From Diplonema japonicum (lineage: Eukaryota; Euglenozoa; Diplonemea; Diplonemida; Diplonemidae), in the NCBI GenBank assembly GCA_964019335.1, contig OZ025686.1, positions 62,001-126,000 of the forward strand: a stretch of DNA of 64,000 nucleotides, in the 5' to 3' direction. How positions within the stretch are numbered: position 1 is the first letter of the stretch; the number at the start of each line of letters is the position of its first letter. Position numbers and translations under genes: made by a program. The notes beneath the pieces are model-generated. The model ran no database searches, was not told the origin of the DNA, and was given only the letters and a program-made list of their open reading frames with translations. This document shows positions 20,110 through 28,942 of the stretch, piece after piece.

Positions 20110-20598
20110 GTGTGAGTGGGGTGGCCCTTTTGTTTACTTTATTCTTCTTGGAAAATTGAAAAACTTTTTTACTCAGTCGTCAAAATGACAATAAGAAAAG
20201 TCTTATTTTCTTTTTTTCTTTTGTGCAAGGGAAGAAGGAAAGGTGAACGAGGAAAGAGGGGAGGGGAAATACCATATAACATATCTTATGTTTCTTTTCT
20301 TTTTTTTTTCTCGTTTTTCTTTTTAAATTCTTTTCGTTTTTCTTTTTCTTTTTTAAAGTACTTTGACTCTTGTTTTATTCTTCTCGTTTTTTCCGTTAAA
20401 AAAACGCACACGATTTCTTTTTTTCTTCTATTTCCAAAAAGGCGTTGTTGGTACATGAAGGAACCCGTGGTTGTAACCAAAGCTACGGCACACAACACAA
20501 ACGACCTCTTAGACACAAATACTCCATACTTGAAAGAGAGAAAAAACTCATAGTAAAAGACAATCCCACTCGAGGACAGCCTCTTGTGGTGTGAGTTC
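20110..20598. other. T-rich intergenic spacer
   Basis: Pyrimidine-rich DNA with T runs between the ABC gene and the LINE remnant. The 3' end of the LINE, including any tail, must lie around 20480-20598, but no poly-A tail or target-site duplication is recognisable. Confidence 0.4.
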
Positions 20599-22065
20599 CT
20601 ATCTATTAATGCTCCCCTTCTGGAGCATAGCCTTCGTTCCTATTGTCGCCTTTAAAGCTTTTCGTAGTCTCGACACGCGTTCTTTCTTGTATGTCCCTTT
20701 CAACTCCTGTAGCTTTTGCGCTGTCTGTCTTGCTGCGAAGATCGGTCTCCTGTTAAAGCCTATTGCAGCCTTGCCTCCGATCGCTGTGAGCGACTTGACC
20801 CTCTTTGCCCCGTCCGCAGGGAAGGGGCGTCTTATCCGTCTCGTTCTGCACACTGCGTTGGCTCTCTCCACCAACAGCTTGATTCTGCGTGCCTTCCTCT
20901 GCATGTTGTAGACTCCCAGTGACTTTCCGGTTGTCTCCTCAAAGTCGAGTGCAAGTTCAGCTGCCGAAACCTCCGAGTCGGTGTCGCCCTCCACCCATCG
21001 CAGCTTTCCCATCCATTCCAGTAGTGGTTCCCCGAATTGCTCCAGCAGTCCCACCACTGTCCCCAGCTGTGCTGTCGTCGGTACCGGGGTCACTTTGCCT
21101 GTCACTTCCCGCTCCCATGGTAGCTTCTTGTTGCCGCCTTCTGCCTGCATCAGCCCTTCGTCCCGCTTTTCCACCACCATTGCCAGGTATCGCTGCAGCT
21201 TCTCCAGGTGTTCGAACCCGTTCCCCCTTGGTAGGATGGCATGCAGCTCGAGGCAGAGCGGCCATCCCGTCCTGTCGCGCAGTGGTTCCATCTCCTCCCG
21301 TATCAGCTCCTCTCGTGCTGGCGGGCACTCGTACAGCTGGTGGCGTAGCAGTGTTACTGTGTCCGCATGCTTGGTCGGGCAGAGGTCACATTCAAATCCC
21401 GACTCGTCTTGTCCTTCATGCGCCGCTGGCTCGTCTTGATCTTCCTCTTCTTCGCTCCGTCCCTCGGACTCGTCGTCCTCCTTCGTGGGGGGTACACACT
21501 TTGGTCCTGCTCTGGCATACGGACTTAGGTAGGGGATCCCTCCCGCAATTACCCTCTTGATACAGAAAGCTAGATGGCGATCTTTAGCTGTCCTCCAGAG
21601 GTCATTCGTTTTGGGATCTGCTCCTTCCCCGAGTCCGCTGACCGTCTTCCGTTCCGTTGCTAGTGTCGCACTCCTGGCTGCCCTTACAGCCGCCCTGAAG
21701 GCGCTTCCTCGCTTGGGCCACTCAAGTTCTGTGGCTATTTCCATCTTCTCCCAGTCCCATCCGATTCTCGGCATCCACCTGCATATCAGATTCCCCACCG
21801 GTCCCAGGGGGGTCCTCTGTGAGCCGTACCTCTGCACTATTTGTCGCACTCTCTGTCCAAGACCTGTCCTTTCCAGCGCGCTCGATATCACTTTTAGCGA
21901 GTGACAGATGACGTAGGACAACGGGTCATTGATGTGTCCTTTCAGCAAAACCGTATTCACCGCTGCAGGCGATCGTCCTCGGAAGTGAGGCCCCCATAGG
22001 TTGCAGGTCACTCTCGTTGTTAGCTTCTTCAGCGCCTCATCACTCGGAGGGGAGAATCCTGCCAT
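20599..22065 (-). pseudogene. LINE C-terminal domain with C2HC zinc finger
   Basis: A second frame picks up at about 22065 (AGFSPPSDEALKKLTT) and stays open for about 488 codons. It corresponds to the thumb and connection region after the polymerase palm. An acidic linker (DESEGRSEEEEDQDEP) leads to a Cys2-His-Cys finger (CDLCPTKHADTV...HQLYEC), then a helical tail. It has no ATG of its own at the junction. Intact frames on both sides of the deletion suggest a recent event. Confidence 0.75.
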
Positions 22066-23783
22066 TTCAGTACCTGCACCAGTCGTGCACTTGCCCACAG
22101 CCGGTAAATGGTACTGGTCACTGTGATCGGTCGGTGATCCAGAGGTGCCGTTCCTTCCCCCTTTGGGATGAGGGATACGAGTGCCGTCGTGACCTGCATC
22201 GGCCATTCGCCCGTCTCCTCTATCAAGTTGAAGAGGTCCGCAAACGCTTGTAGGATCGGAGCCGGCAGGCGCTTCAACTCACCAATCCGCCAGCCGTCCA
22301 CGCCGCATGCCCCCTTGTCCGCTTTCTTACCGATCACCTCTTTCAGCAGCTTGGCGTCGATGGGGGCGTGTGCCATCGGGTTGCTCTTGATGTGCTCACC
22401 GTACCGTCTCTGGAACTCGTCGAACTGCGGCTCGTCTTCTGGTGTTCGTGCGCAGAAGATGTCCGACCACGCCGTCCGCATCACTTTGTCCATCTTCTTC
22501 AGGTTGGCCGTCACTCCCCCGTCTGCTGCATCCACTGTTTGTGTCCCTTGCTTGGTGCTGTTATTCATCCAGGCCGTCACGTGCCTTCTCTCCTTCGCGA
22601 AGTTTGTGCGGATCGAACGTTCGTAGGCACGCGTTTGTGCTCTTTTCCTGCTCGTTATCAGGTCAGCAAGCTCTCCCTCGGTGAAGCATTCAGCCACTTC
22701 TAGGTCCTCCTGGATCACGTCTACGCTCTCTGCGTCGTCCACACGGCAGTGTTCTATCCCCAGCTCTCCTCCTAGCTTTGAGATGTTCCTCAACAAGTTA
22801 CGGGTCTCTGTCGACATCACTCCGCAGCCTCCTTCCTCCTGCAGTCGCGATATCCTGTCTTGTCCTGCTCGTATCTTCTTCTTGAGCTTCTCGAGCCGTA
22901 TCTGCCTGGTGGGGGCAGCCCCGACTGCCGTCCCCGTCGACCTCGCGCTTAGTTCCATGGGTATTGGCCTCCGCACGTTTCCCCTCCCTGTGTACGATCC
23001 TCGTGATGGTCCTTCGTACCCATGTAAGAGGTACGTCTCCGCCATGTTCGAGATTTCCGTCAGCGCTTCTGTCGGCTTCTTTGCTGCGATGTACTCCTTG
23101 TATCTCGACTCCTGCACCAGGTTTGCCGCCACCGCGGCAGGCGCTCTCTTCGTCTTCGGGATCTCCTGCGGCACCACATATCTCAGGACTTCCTGGTGGA
23201 AGGCCGGGACGTTGAGGGTCACGGCCAAGCAGCGGTGATCTGAGCCCAGAATTGAGCCGTCCACCCTACAGTGTCTGAGGCCCTGCGCTGCCACCGCGTT
23301 CAACAAGATCCTGTCAATCCTTGTCCCACAGTTGGTCTTCACGAAGGTGTCCTCCAGTGGTGTCCCTTCCCGCCTCGCACAGAAGTCCGCGGCGTCAATC
23401 CAATCTGTCTGCAGGGCTTTCTTCAGTACTGGGGATCGGTGTTCATCGGTGTTGAAATCCCCCACCACCGCCACTGGCACGTTCCCAAGCTCAAACCTCA
23501 GGCGGTGCAGTATGTAGTTCAGGAGTTCCTCTCGCTTTCCCTTCTTGATGGGGTCCTGGCCGGAGTGGCAGTAGACGTTCACTATGTGGAACCAGCGTTT
23601 GTCGGCGTCTAGCGACACCTTGACGTGCGTCCACCGATCTTTGTGCGGTCCGCTCGTTTCACATCGAACTGCTGTCCTCGGCTTCTTCACCAGTGTTCCC
23701 AGCCCTCCTCGTTCTGCTATGGTCAGCGAGGTGACTCCCTTGGACTTCCTCCCCGGTTGCGGTTTGCTCCACAGCCTTTCGTA
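22062..23783 (-). pseudogene. LINE endonuclease + N-terminal reverse transcriptase fragment
   Basis: About 574 codons remain open. Endonuclease motifs present are NVYCHSG, VVGDFNTDE, CGTRIDRILLN and GSDHRCLAV (the C-terminal SDH catalytic motif). The early motifs with the catalytic Asn and Glu are absent, so the domain is truncated. Further on, GACGVDGWRIGELKRLP, LVSLIPKGEG and LDHRPITVTSTIYRLWASARL are the fingers motifs of LINE reverse transcriptases. The frame then leaves homology after VLKW and stops at 22029. The catalytic YADD/FADD palm motif does not occur. Confidence 0.8.
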
Positions 23784-23956
23784 CTGCAAAAAAAAGGAAT
23801 CGAAACCCTTCATGAAAAAGGGACGGGGGGGGCCCCCCAAAAAAAAGAAGGAACAAATTAAATCTTTTATTTTTTTCTTTCCCCCTTGTCTACTCTCTAT
23901 TCCATACCCCCCCCCCCCTTCCCCTATCTGTTCTAAATCACCCATTTCAATTCATT

Positions 23957-24961
23957 TTAGCTAGCCTGATTCATTGGGACGCCAACCTCCCACCATCGTT
24001 GTCTGTTCCAAACACCGTATTTATCAGCCATGTCGTTGGTGGCACGCGACTCAGTAACGTCCATCGAGTTGCCACGGAAGATGAGATTTGTGGCCATTTG
24101 AAGAAATTTGATGAACCAGAAGATGTTGAGGAGGAGAAGGACAACAAGCCCCATGATGCAAAGGACAAGCGGGACGGCACGGTAGAAATGCATGTCGACA
24201 ACAGGTATCCTGAACACATGCCACAAAACGTAGAACGGGAAGAAGATCAACCTGGTCACAGCCCACGTGACGATCATCAGCGGGAGAAGGAACAAACAAG
24301 CTCGTTTCCACCCCAATAGCTTCGCTGATTTTGTCAGACAAACCGTGATATCAGACATGTTGTGCGACACCATGACCAGCGCCCCTATCCTAGCGTACCC
24401 CATTATGTACGAAAGAACGATCAAGGTGACGGCGATCACATGGTGAAGCACCATTTGTCTGTAGTCCGCTCTCCTATCTGCCGTAAAGGACGTTCCCTCT
24501 TGAACGGTGAACTGCAGCGCGTGAAGCTGGTACCCCAGATGTATCATGTAGAACACCTTGAAGGGGATCGACATGGTCACCTCGCCAGACACGACCCCTA
24601 CATACAGCGGGTCGCCGTTGCCGTGCAGCACCTGTATGGACCATTCCTCGCTGGGCAGGTAGACGACAGCCCACAGTGTTATGAACACGTGCATGCCCAG
24701 GCTTATCCATTGGTTTATAAGCTTCAGTGCTATGGTGTCTACCATGACTCCCAGGTACTCGCCCATTCTCTCCACCATCAGCTTGCCGAATATGTACTCT
24801 CTTATTATCCCGAAGGCGAGCATGAACACGAACCCTAGCTTCAGCTCGTGCAGCCTCGTGGGCTCGTCGCTGCCCATCACGTGGTCATGAAACCACGTGT
24901 GCCGCATCAACGTGCTCACGTCCGCCCATAGCTTCACGAGGGTCTCCAACACGAGAGACAT
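23957..24961 (-). CDS. TLC-domain ceramide synthase (LAG1 family)
   Basis: 334 residues with about six to eight hydrophobic segments. The TLC/Lag motif is clear: DYRQMVLHHVIAVTLIVLSY followed by GYARIGALVMVSHNMSDI, with the HH pair and the Asp of the HxxSD motif needed for acyl-CoA-dependent N-acylation of sphingoid bases in the ER. No homeobox-like insert is seen. The LINE begins about 170 bp downstream of its stop. Together with the desaturase 6 kb away it may act in sphingolipid synthesis. Confidence 0.88.
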   Translation of the reverse strand: MSLVLETLVKLWADVSTLMRHTWFHDHVMGSDEPTRLHELKLGFVFMLAFGIIREYIFGKLMVERMGEYLGVMVDTIALKLINQWISLGMHVFITLWAVVYLPSEEWSIQVLHGNGDPLYVGVVSGEVTMSIPFKVFYMIHLGYQLHALQFTVQEGTSFTADRRADYRQMVLHHVIAVTLIVLSYIMGYARIGALVMVSHNMSDITVCLTKSAKLLGWKRACLFLLPLMIVTWAVTRLIFFPFYVLWHVFRIPVVDMHFYRAVPLVLCIMGLVVLLLLNIFWFIKFLQMATNLIFRGNSMDVTESRATNDMADKYGVWNRQRWWEVGVPMNQAS

Positions 24962-25167
24962 TATTTCCTCTCACCCACCTCCACCTTTATTTCTTTTGGA
25001 TGTATTTGATATTTTTATAAGAGGAAGTGTGTATGGGGGGGGGCTAAAATGCGGATGTGCAAGGGCTTCCTCACGTATTTTTTTTTTTTCCTCCCTCCTT
25101 CATATAGTAAATTCTCAAGAGTATACAAATGGCCTTCCCGTGTAAACGGGGTGGCTCCGCTTCTTCT

Positions 25168-25671
25168 CTACAGCTTCACACTGAAAAAGGAGCTCGACAT
25201 GATTTCAGATTTCGTACGACAGGCATCAGTAATAGCAGCAGTGTTGCATGCGTCTTCCAGGCTTCCAAAGAAGGTGGAGTTGGCATAACGCCACGTGAAG
25301 TTGGTGTCCAAATCAAGGTAGCGCAAGGCATCCTGGGTGAAGGATGAAAAACAGGATGCATAGACAAGAGCGGCGCCTGAGGTGTAGAAAAACATCACGA
25401 GAAGGAGGATGCAGCTTAGCCACGGGCTGTAGTACTGAACCCCCACTAGAAAGTTCAAGCATGCAAGGGAGGTTCCCAACGCAGCCAGCCAAGGCATGTA
25501 CTGCTCCATCTTGGCCGCCATGCACACCTTCCAAACCACAGTCACATTCTCACCCATTTCTACACCTTCTGACTTCTTCACATTCCCGCTGCAGTCCAGC
25601 GCCCACTCTCCACGCCCGAACAACCTGTCCCCCATGTTCGGCATCACCACTCTCACATCCCACTCATCCAT
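25168..25671 (-). CDS. two-transmembrane-segment protein, tandem paralogue A
   Basis: 167 residues from the ATG at 25671; the longer frame upstream lacks an ATG. It starts with a soluble VRVVMP segment, then VTVVWKVCMAAKMEQYMPW, two hydrophobic segments (about 68-85 and 90-112) and a C-terminal region with F-x-x-F-T-Q-D-A-L-R-Y-L. It aligns by eye along its whole length with the neighbouring gene at 26384-27046. Unknown family. An endomembrane or surface location is inferred from the hydrophobic hairpin. Confidence 0.65.
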   Translation of the reverse strand: MDEWDVRVVMPNMGDRLFGRGEWALDCSGNVKKSEGVEMGENVTVVWKVCMAAKMEQYMPWLAALGTSLACLNFLVGVQYYSPWLSCILLLVMFFYTSGAALVYASCFSSFTQDALRYLDLDTNFTWRYANSTFFGSLEDACNTAAITDACRTKSEIMSSSFFSVKL

Positions 25672-26383
25672 TCCACAGGTTCTGATCGGTAAGTGAGGGG
25701 CAGGGGGTAGGGGGCTTGTTTTCCTAATTCTTTCTTCCCAAATAAGTAATAAGGACAAACTAAAAACAGACGACAGGCATTTATGTAAACACAGATGGCG
25801 CGAAAAGAGGAAAGAGTTTAAAAAAAAAGGATGTGTAAATGAAGAGAGAGGGGGAGGGGAGGGGGGTTAAATGTACCTTTTAGTCTGTCAACAAACGCGT
25901 GTTTTCTTTTTTTTTTTTGTTCTTTTCCCTTTTTTTTTTCCCCCGGAGCATCACTTAGACAAATTCTGAATGCAAGAACAAAGGAGGGGGTAAGCAGCAA
26001 CTCTATCTTTTGATAGGCAACTCCCCCTCGTAGCAAAAGGCAACACATTTCTCTTTGTATTTCTTTTTGTTTCCTTCTGATTCTACCCCCCCCCAAAAAA
26101 ATGCAATTTTTGACAGCGTCTGACCCTAAATACAACATGCAGTTCAAAGGGAAGGATGTTGAATCCTTACATATAAAAGTCCAACATAGCATAGACCCAT
26201 CGGCACCAACTACAGTGGGGGTATCCTAATAATCGAAGAATCGTATATTCATATGCACTGCACGCCTTAGGGAGAGGGAGGGAAGAGGGTAAATAAAAAA
26301 AAAAGAAACGAACCTTAAAAAAAAAAGAAAGAAACAATGTAAAGGGTGCATTAGAGGGGGGGGGGGGGGGGGGTGGCCTTAAA
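25672..26383. other. intergenic spacer between the paralogues
   Basis: A- and T-rich spacer with a G18 run at 26356-26373. A possible frame at 25818-26192 is composition-driven. No gene supported. Confidence 0.5.
26356..26373. repeat. poly-G tract (G18 on plus strand)
   Basis: A run of 18 G just downstream of paralogue B's stop codon. Confidence 0.9.
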
Positions 26384-27046
26384 CTACATACAATTAGGAC
26401 AAAGGGACTTCTTACCTTGTTTTCTGTCTATCCATCGCTGCATCTGACACACAGGACAGGTAGCGAGGACGATGTCGGGAGGAGGGGCGTGAGAGGTTTC
26501 GGGGGTGGAATAATAAGAATGCCCGTCTGTCCAGTGTGTGGAAAAGGAAAGATCATGGGCAGGAATCTCAGGTGTGGAGGTGGTGCCAGAATTGGTCCCA
26601 GGGAGGAGATGCTGAACTGTTGTGGAAGAGGTGCCCAGAAACCCACCAGGGCTAGCACTCCAAGTGAGGACTTTGACCTTCATGCCGAGCATGAAGAGCA
26701 CGTCTTCCTTGAACTCTGCCACAGCCGCAGAGTGCAGCAGCACACCGCCTGTGATGTAGAACAAGGACAACAGCCCCACTGTTGCGCAAAGCCATTCACC
26801 AATGACCTTTTTGTCCAGCAGTACCAATGCCGATGCTGCGCATAGTAACCATCCCAAGACCCACGTCCACCTCCCTTCCAGCTTCTTCGCTGTGCTCCTG
26901 TCCCACACGAAGTTCACCTCGTCAGCGACGTGCACCACCTCAGGACCTACCACTGAGAAGGGCTCCCCTAGCATCCGCTTTACTAAGCTGGGCATCACAA
27001 CGAGCACAGTCTGCGCGTAGAGCGAGTTGTCCATTGTCACCTTCAT
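26384..27046 (-). CDS. two-transmembrane-segment protein with C-terminal zinc ribbon, tandem paralogue B
   Basis: 220 residues. The first 130 match paralogue A: VLVVMPSLVKRMLG against VRVVMPNMGDRLFG, a VxFVW segment, a KLEGRWTWVLGWL hydrophobic hairpin, FYITGGVLLHSA against FYTSGAALVYAS, and FKEDVLFMLGM against FTQDALRYLDL. It then has a Ser/Thr/His-rich linker and a short zinc ribbon (CPVCQMQRW...LCPNC) that A lacks. A TTATTCACAG acceptor-like site lies 9 nt before the ATG. The function is unknown. Confidence 0.7.
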   Translation of the reverse strand: MKVTMDNSLYAQTVLVVMPSLVKRMLGEPFSVVGPEVVHVADEVNFVWDRSTAKKLEGRWTWVLGWLLCAASALVLLDKKVIGEWLCATVGLLSLFYITGGVLLHSAAVAEFKEDVLFMLGMKVKVLTWSASPGGFLGTSSTTVQHLLPGTNSGTTSTPEIPAHDLSFSTHWTDGHSYYSTPETSHAPPPDIVLATCPVCQMQRWIDRKQGKKSLCPNCM

Positions 27047-27135
27047 CTTGGTAACCTGTGAATAAATAAAAAGGTTTTAAGGTAAATACGCAACGGGAAA
27101 AAAAGGAAAAAAACTAATGCAAGATGGGGCAACCT

Positions 27136-27501
27136 TCAGATGCGCAAGGCAACCTCCGACGAGGGGACGTATATGGCACGCACGCCCTCGGGGAGATGGA
27201 CAGCTAGTGTGCAGGTGGTTGGTGTTGCGCGAAGCACAACAGCACTGTGGACGCTTTTCTTGTTTGCATAGTCACATGGGGAAAGGTATCGCACGTTGGA
27301 GGGTGGCAGGGAGGTGCTTTGCTTCGTGCCAGGGTCGCCGTTGGGCACCTTTCTCATGCTGCTTCCATCGACCCAGCACTTTGCACTGTCTCTAAGAGTC
27401 ACATCGTACCTCCCCCCGTTGTGCTTGTTTATTACCACACCTGCAGCCCAGCTGCCCTCCACTATTACCTCGCAGCACTCGTACAAACCGTATTCCTCCA
27501 T
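27136..27501 (-). CDS. small Tudor/SH3-like protein
   Basis: 121 residues. CEVIVEGSWAAGVVINKHNGG-RYDVTLRD is the beta-barrel signature of Tudor, Agenet or KOW-type domains. A second similar half follows (SVHSAVVLRATPTTCTLAV). Such domains bind methylated residues, RNA or proteins. The gene is complete and intronless. No specific orthologue is recognised. Confidence 0.6.
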   Translation of the reverse strand: MEEYGLYECCEVIVEGSWAAGVVINKHNGGRYDVTLRDSAKCWVDGSSMRKVPNGDPGTKQSTSLPPSNVRYLSPCDYANKKSVHSAVVLRATPTTCTLAVHLPEGVRAIYVPSSEVALRI

Positions 27502-27554
27502 GTTGTGTAATGTCCTTTTGAGTTATGCTTATTTTGTGCACGGAAGGGAAGAAC

Positions 27555-27555
<1 letters not shown>

Positions 27556-27592
<37 letters not shown>
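27556..27592. repeat. poly-T tract (T37)
   Basis: A run of 37 T, one of the longest homopolymers in the window, inside the 27502-27845 spacer. That spacer otherwise has A/T runs and no gene. Confidence 0.9.
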
Positions 27593-27845
27593 CCGCTCGT
27601 CTTAGGACAGAAAGAATGCACTGGGTGGGAAAGAGGGGAGGGGGGAAGGGTACGCCGCATTCACGAAACAAATAAGAGAAAAACAAAACCATAAACTTAA
27701 TAAAAAAAAAAGTGGCAAATATCCCTTTTTTTTTTTTCGTTTCCCCCCCTCTTCGTTCCCCTCCACCCTTTTTTTCCCCCCTTTTATTTGTTCTTTTGTA
27801 CCTTCGTCGTTTTCCTTTTTTTTTTCTTTCTTCCCTTCTCTCTTT

Positions 27846-28771
27846 TCAGCTTTCCAGTTCCTCCTCCTCCTCTTCCTCCTCCTTTTTGACCGCCCCTGAT
27901 GCTAAGATAGGAGATAGCCATTCGCAGGTGTAGTCGAAACCATGAAGCTTCTTGGCGTAGTCCGATCTGTGATGGTTAGTATATAAAAAAAAAACCCCCC
28001 AGTCCACACCTCTCATCGACCAAATTGACAACAGAGACAACATCTCTCCACAGCCTGTCGCAGTTCAAGAAGCATCTGTTGAGGGTGATGGAGTGGTTCG
28101 TGCGCAGCAAGGTGCCGCCTCTAATCTTGTGGAAGTGGTAGAGCCTCCCCCTCGCACAATAGACCATCAAGGCACCCCATTCAGCATCGGGCACGGGAAT
28201 GGGGAGGAAGAAGGGGTCATGCGGAGGGTATGAGGGCAGCTCTACAGCTTTCTGCAGCGAGAGAATATCTTTCCAAGATATGTTGAAGTTACCCTCTTCT
28301 GATGTGAAGAGAATGTGCTTTTGTGTGAAGATCATGCGGCCTGGCCTGTGTGGTGGTCAACGAAGGGACGTGAAGGAGGACATACATTGATTTGCGCGAC
28401 CTTGCATTCCACGCACTGCACGAGTACCATGCCACGGGTTTCTCCCCGTCCGCGGCTAGGGCGGGCCAGTGTTCCTCGAACCTCGCCAGCCTTTCGCTGG
28501 CGTCCTTCTTCATTTTCTTCCTTGCAGACGATAGCTCCATGTCCGCCATCATCTCCTGCGTTTTGGCATATGCGTCCCCTGCTGCCATCAGCACCCTCTC
28601 CCCGAACTTTGCAGGCACACCCCTCGAAGTCTCCTCGTACTCCCTGTCCTTCTTCTTCTCCTCAGACACCTTCACCAACCGTTGGTGTTCTTCCTCCTCC
28701 GTTTCCCCATTCTCCAACGGTAGCGGGTACGGCACCAGGTCCGTGTGGTCGCTGTATGACAGCACCGTCAT
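27846..28771 (-). CDS. GRAM-like (PH-fold) domain protein
   Basis: Three exons (28771-28386, 28345-28010, 27966-27846) give 280 residues. The introns are 40 nt (28346-28385) and 43 nt (27967-28009); the second carries a perfect TACTAAC branch-point sequence. The N-terminal half is helical and charged. After it, SMPGRMIFTQKHILFTSEEGNF followed by ISWKDILSL fits the GRAM domain (beta strands plus the DI motif), which binds membranes or lipids. The tail ends in a Glu run (VKKEEEEEEEELES). I chose the ATG at 28771 because TTTTTTCAG ends four bases before it. Confidence 0.7.
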
Positions 28772-28775
28772 TGCT

Positions 28776-28784
28776 CTGAAAAAA
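28776..28784 (-). promoter_or_regulatory. acceptor-like site before the GRAM gene
   Basis: TTTTTTCAG on the minus strand, four bases upstream of the ATG. It fits a trans-splice acceptor or the end of a 5' UTR intron. Confidence 0.4.
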
Positions 28785-28942
28785 GAGGTACTGCGCAAGA
28801 AGACAACAAAAAAAAAGGGGGGGGGGAGAAGTTAAAGCTACGAATGAAATATATAGCTTCTATACAAGAAAGGATAAAACAAAAAAAAAGGCAGTCAGAG
28901 AGAGAGAAAAACTAAGGCGGCCAGTACAATAAACGTGTTTTT

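Larger units (their letters stand above)
20599..23783 (-). mobile_element. non-LTR retrotransposon (LINE), 5'-truncated and internally deleted
   Basis: Minus-strand remnant about 3.2 kb long with, in order, most of an APE-type endonuclease, the N-terminal (fingers) part of reverse transcriptase, a junction at about 22062-22065 with loss of the palm, and the C-terminal domain with a C2HC zinc finger. The endonuclease N-terminus is missing. At the 5' edge TTTTTTTTGCAG precedes the first recognisable residue. It lies between the ABC transporter and ceramide synthase genes and has the same orientation as both. APE plus C-terminal zinc finger suggests an ingi/L1-like clade, but the clade cannot be fixed without a tree. 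Confidence 0.85.
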
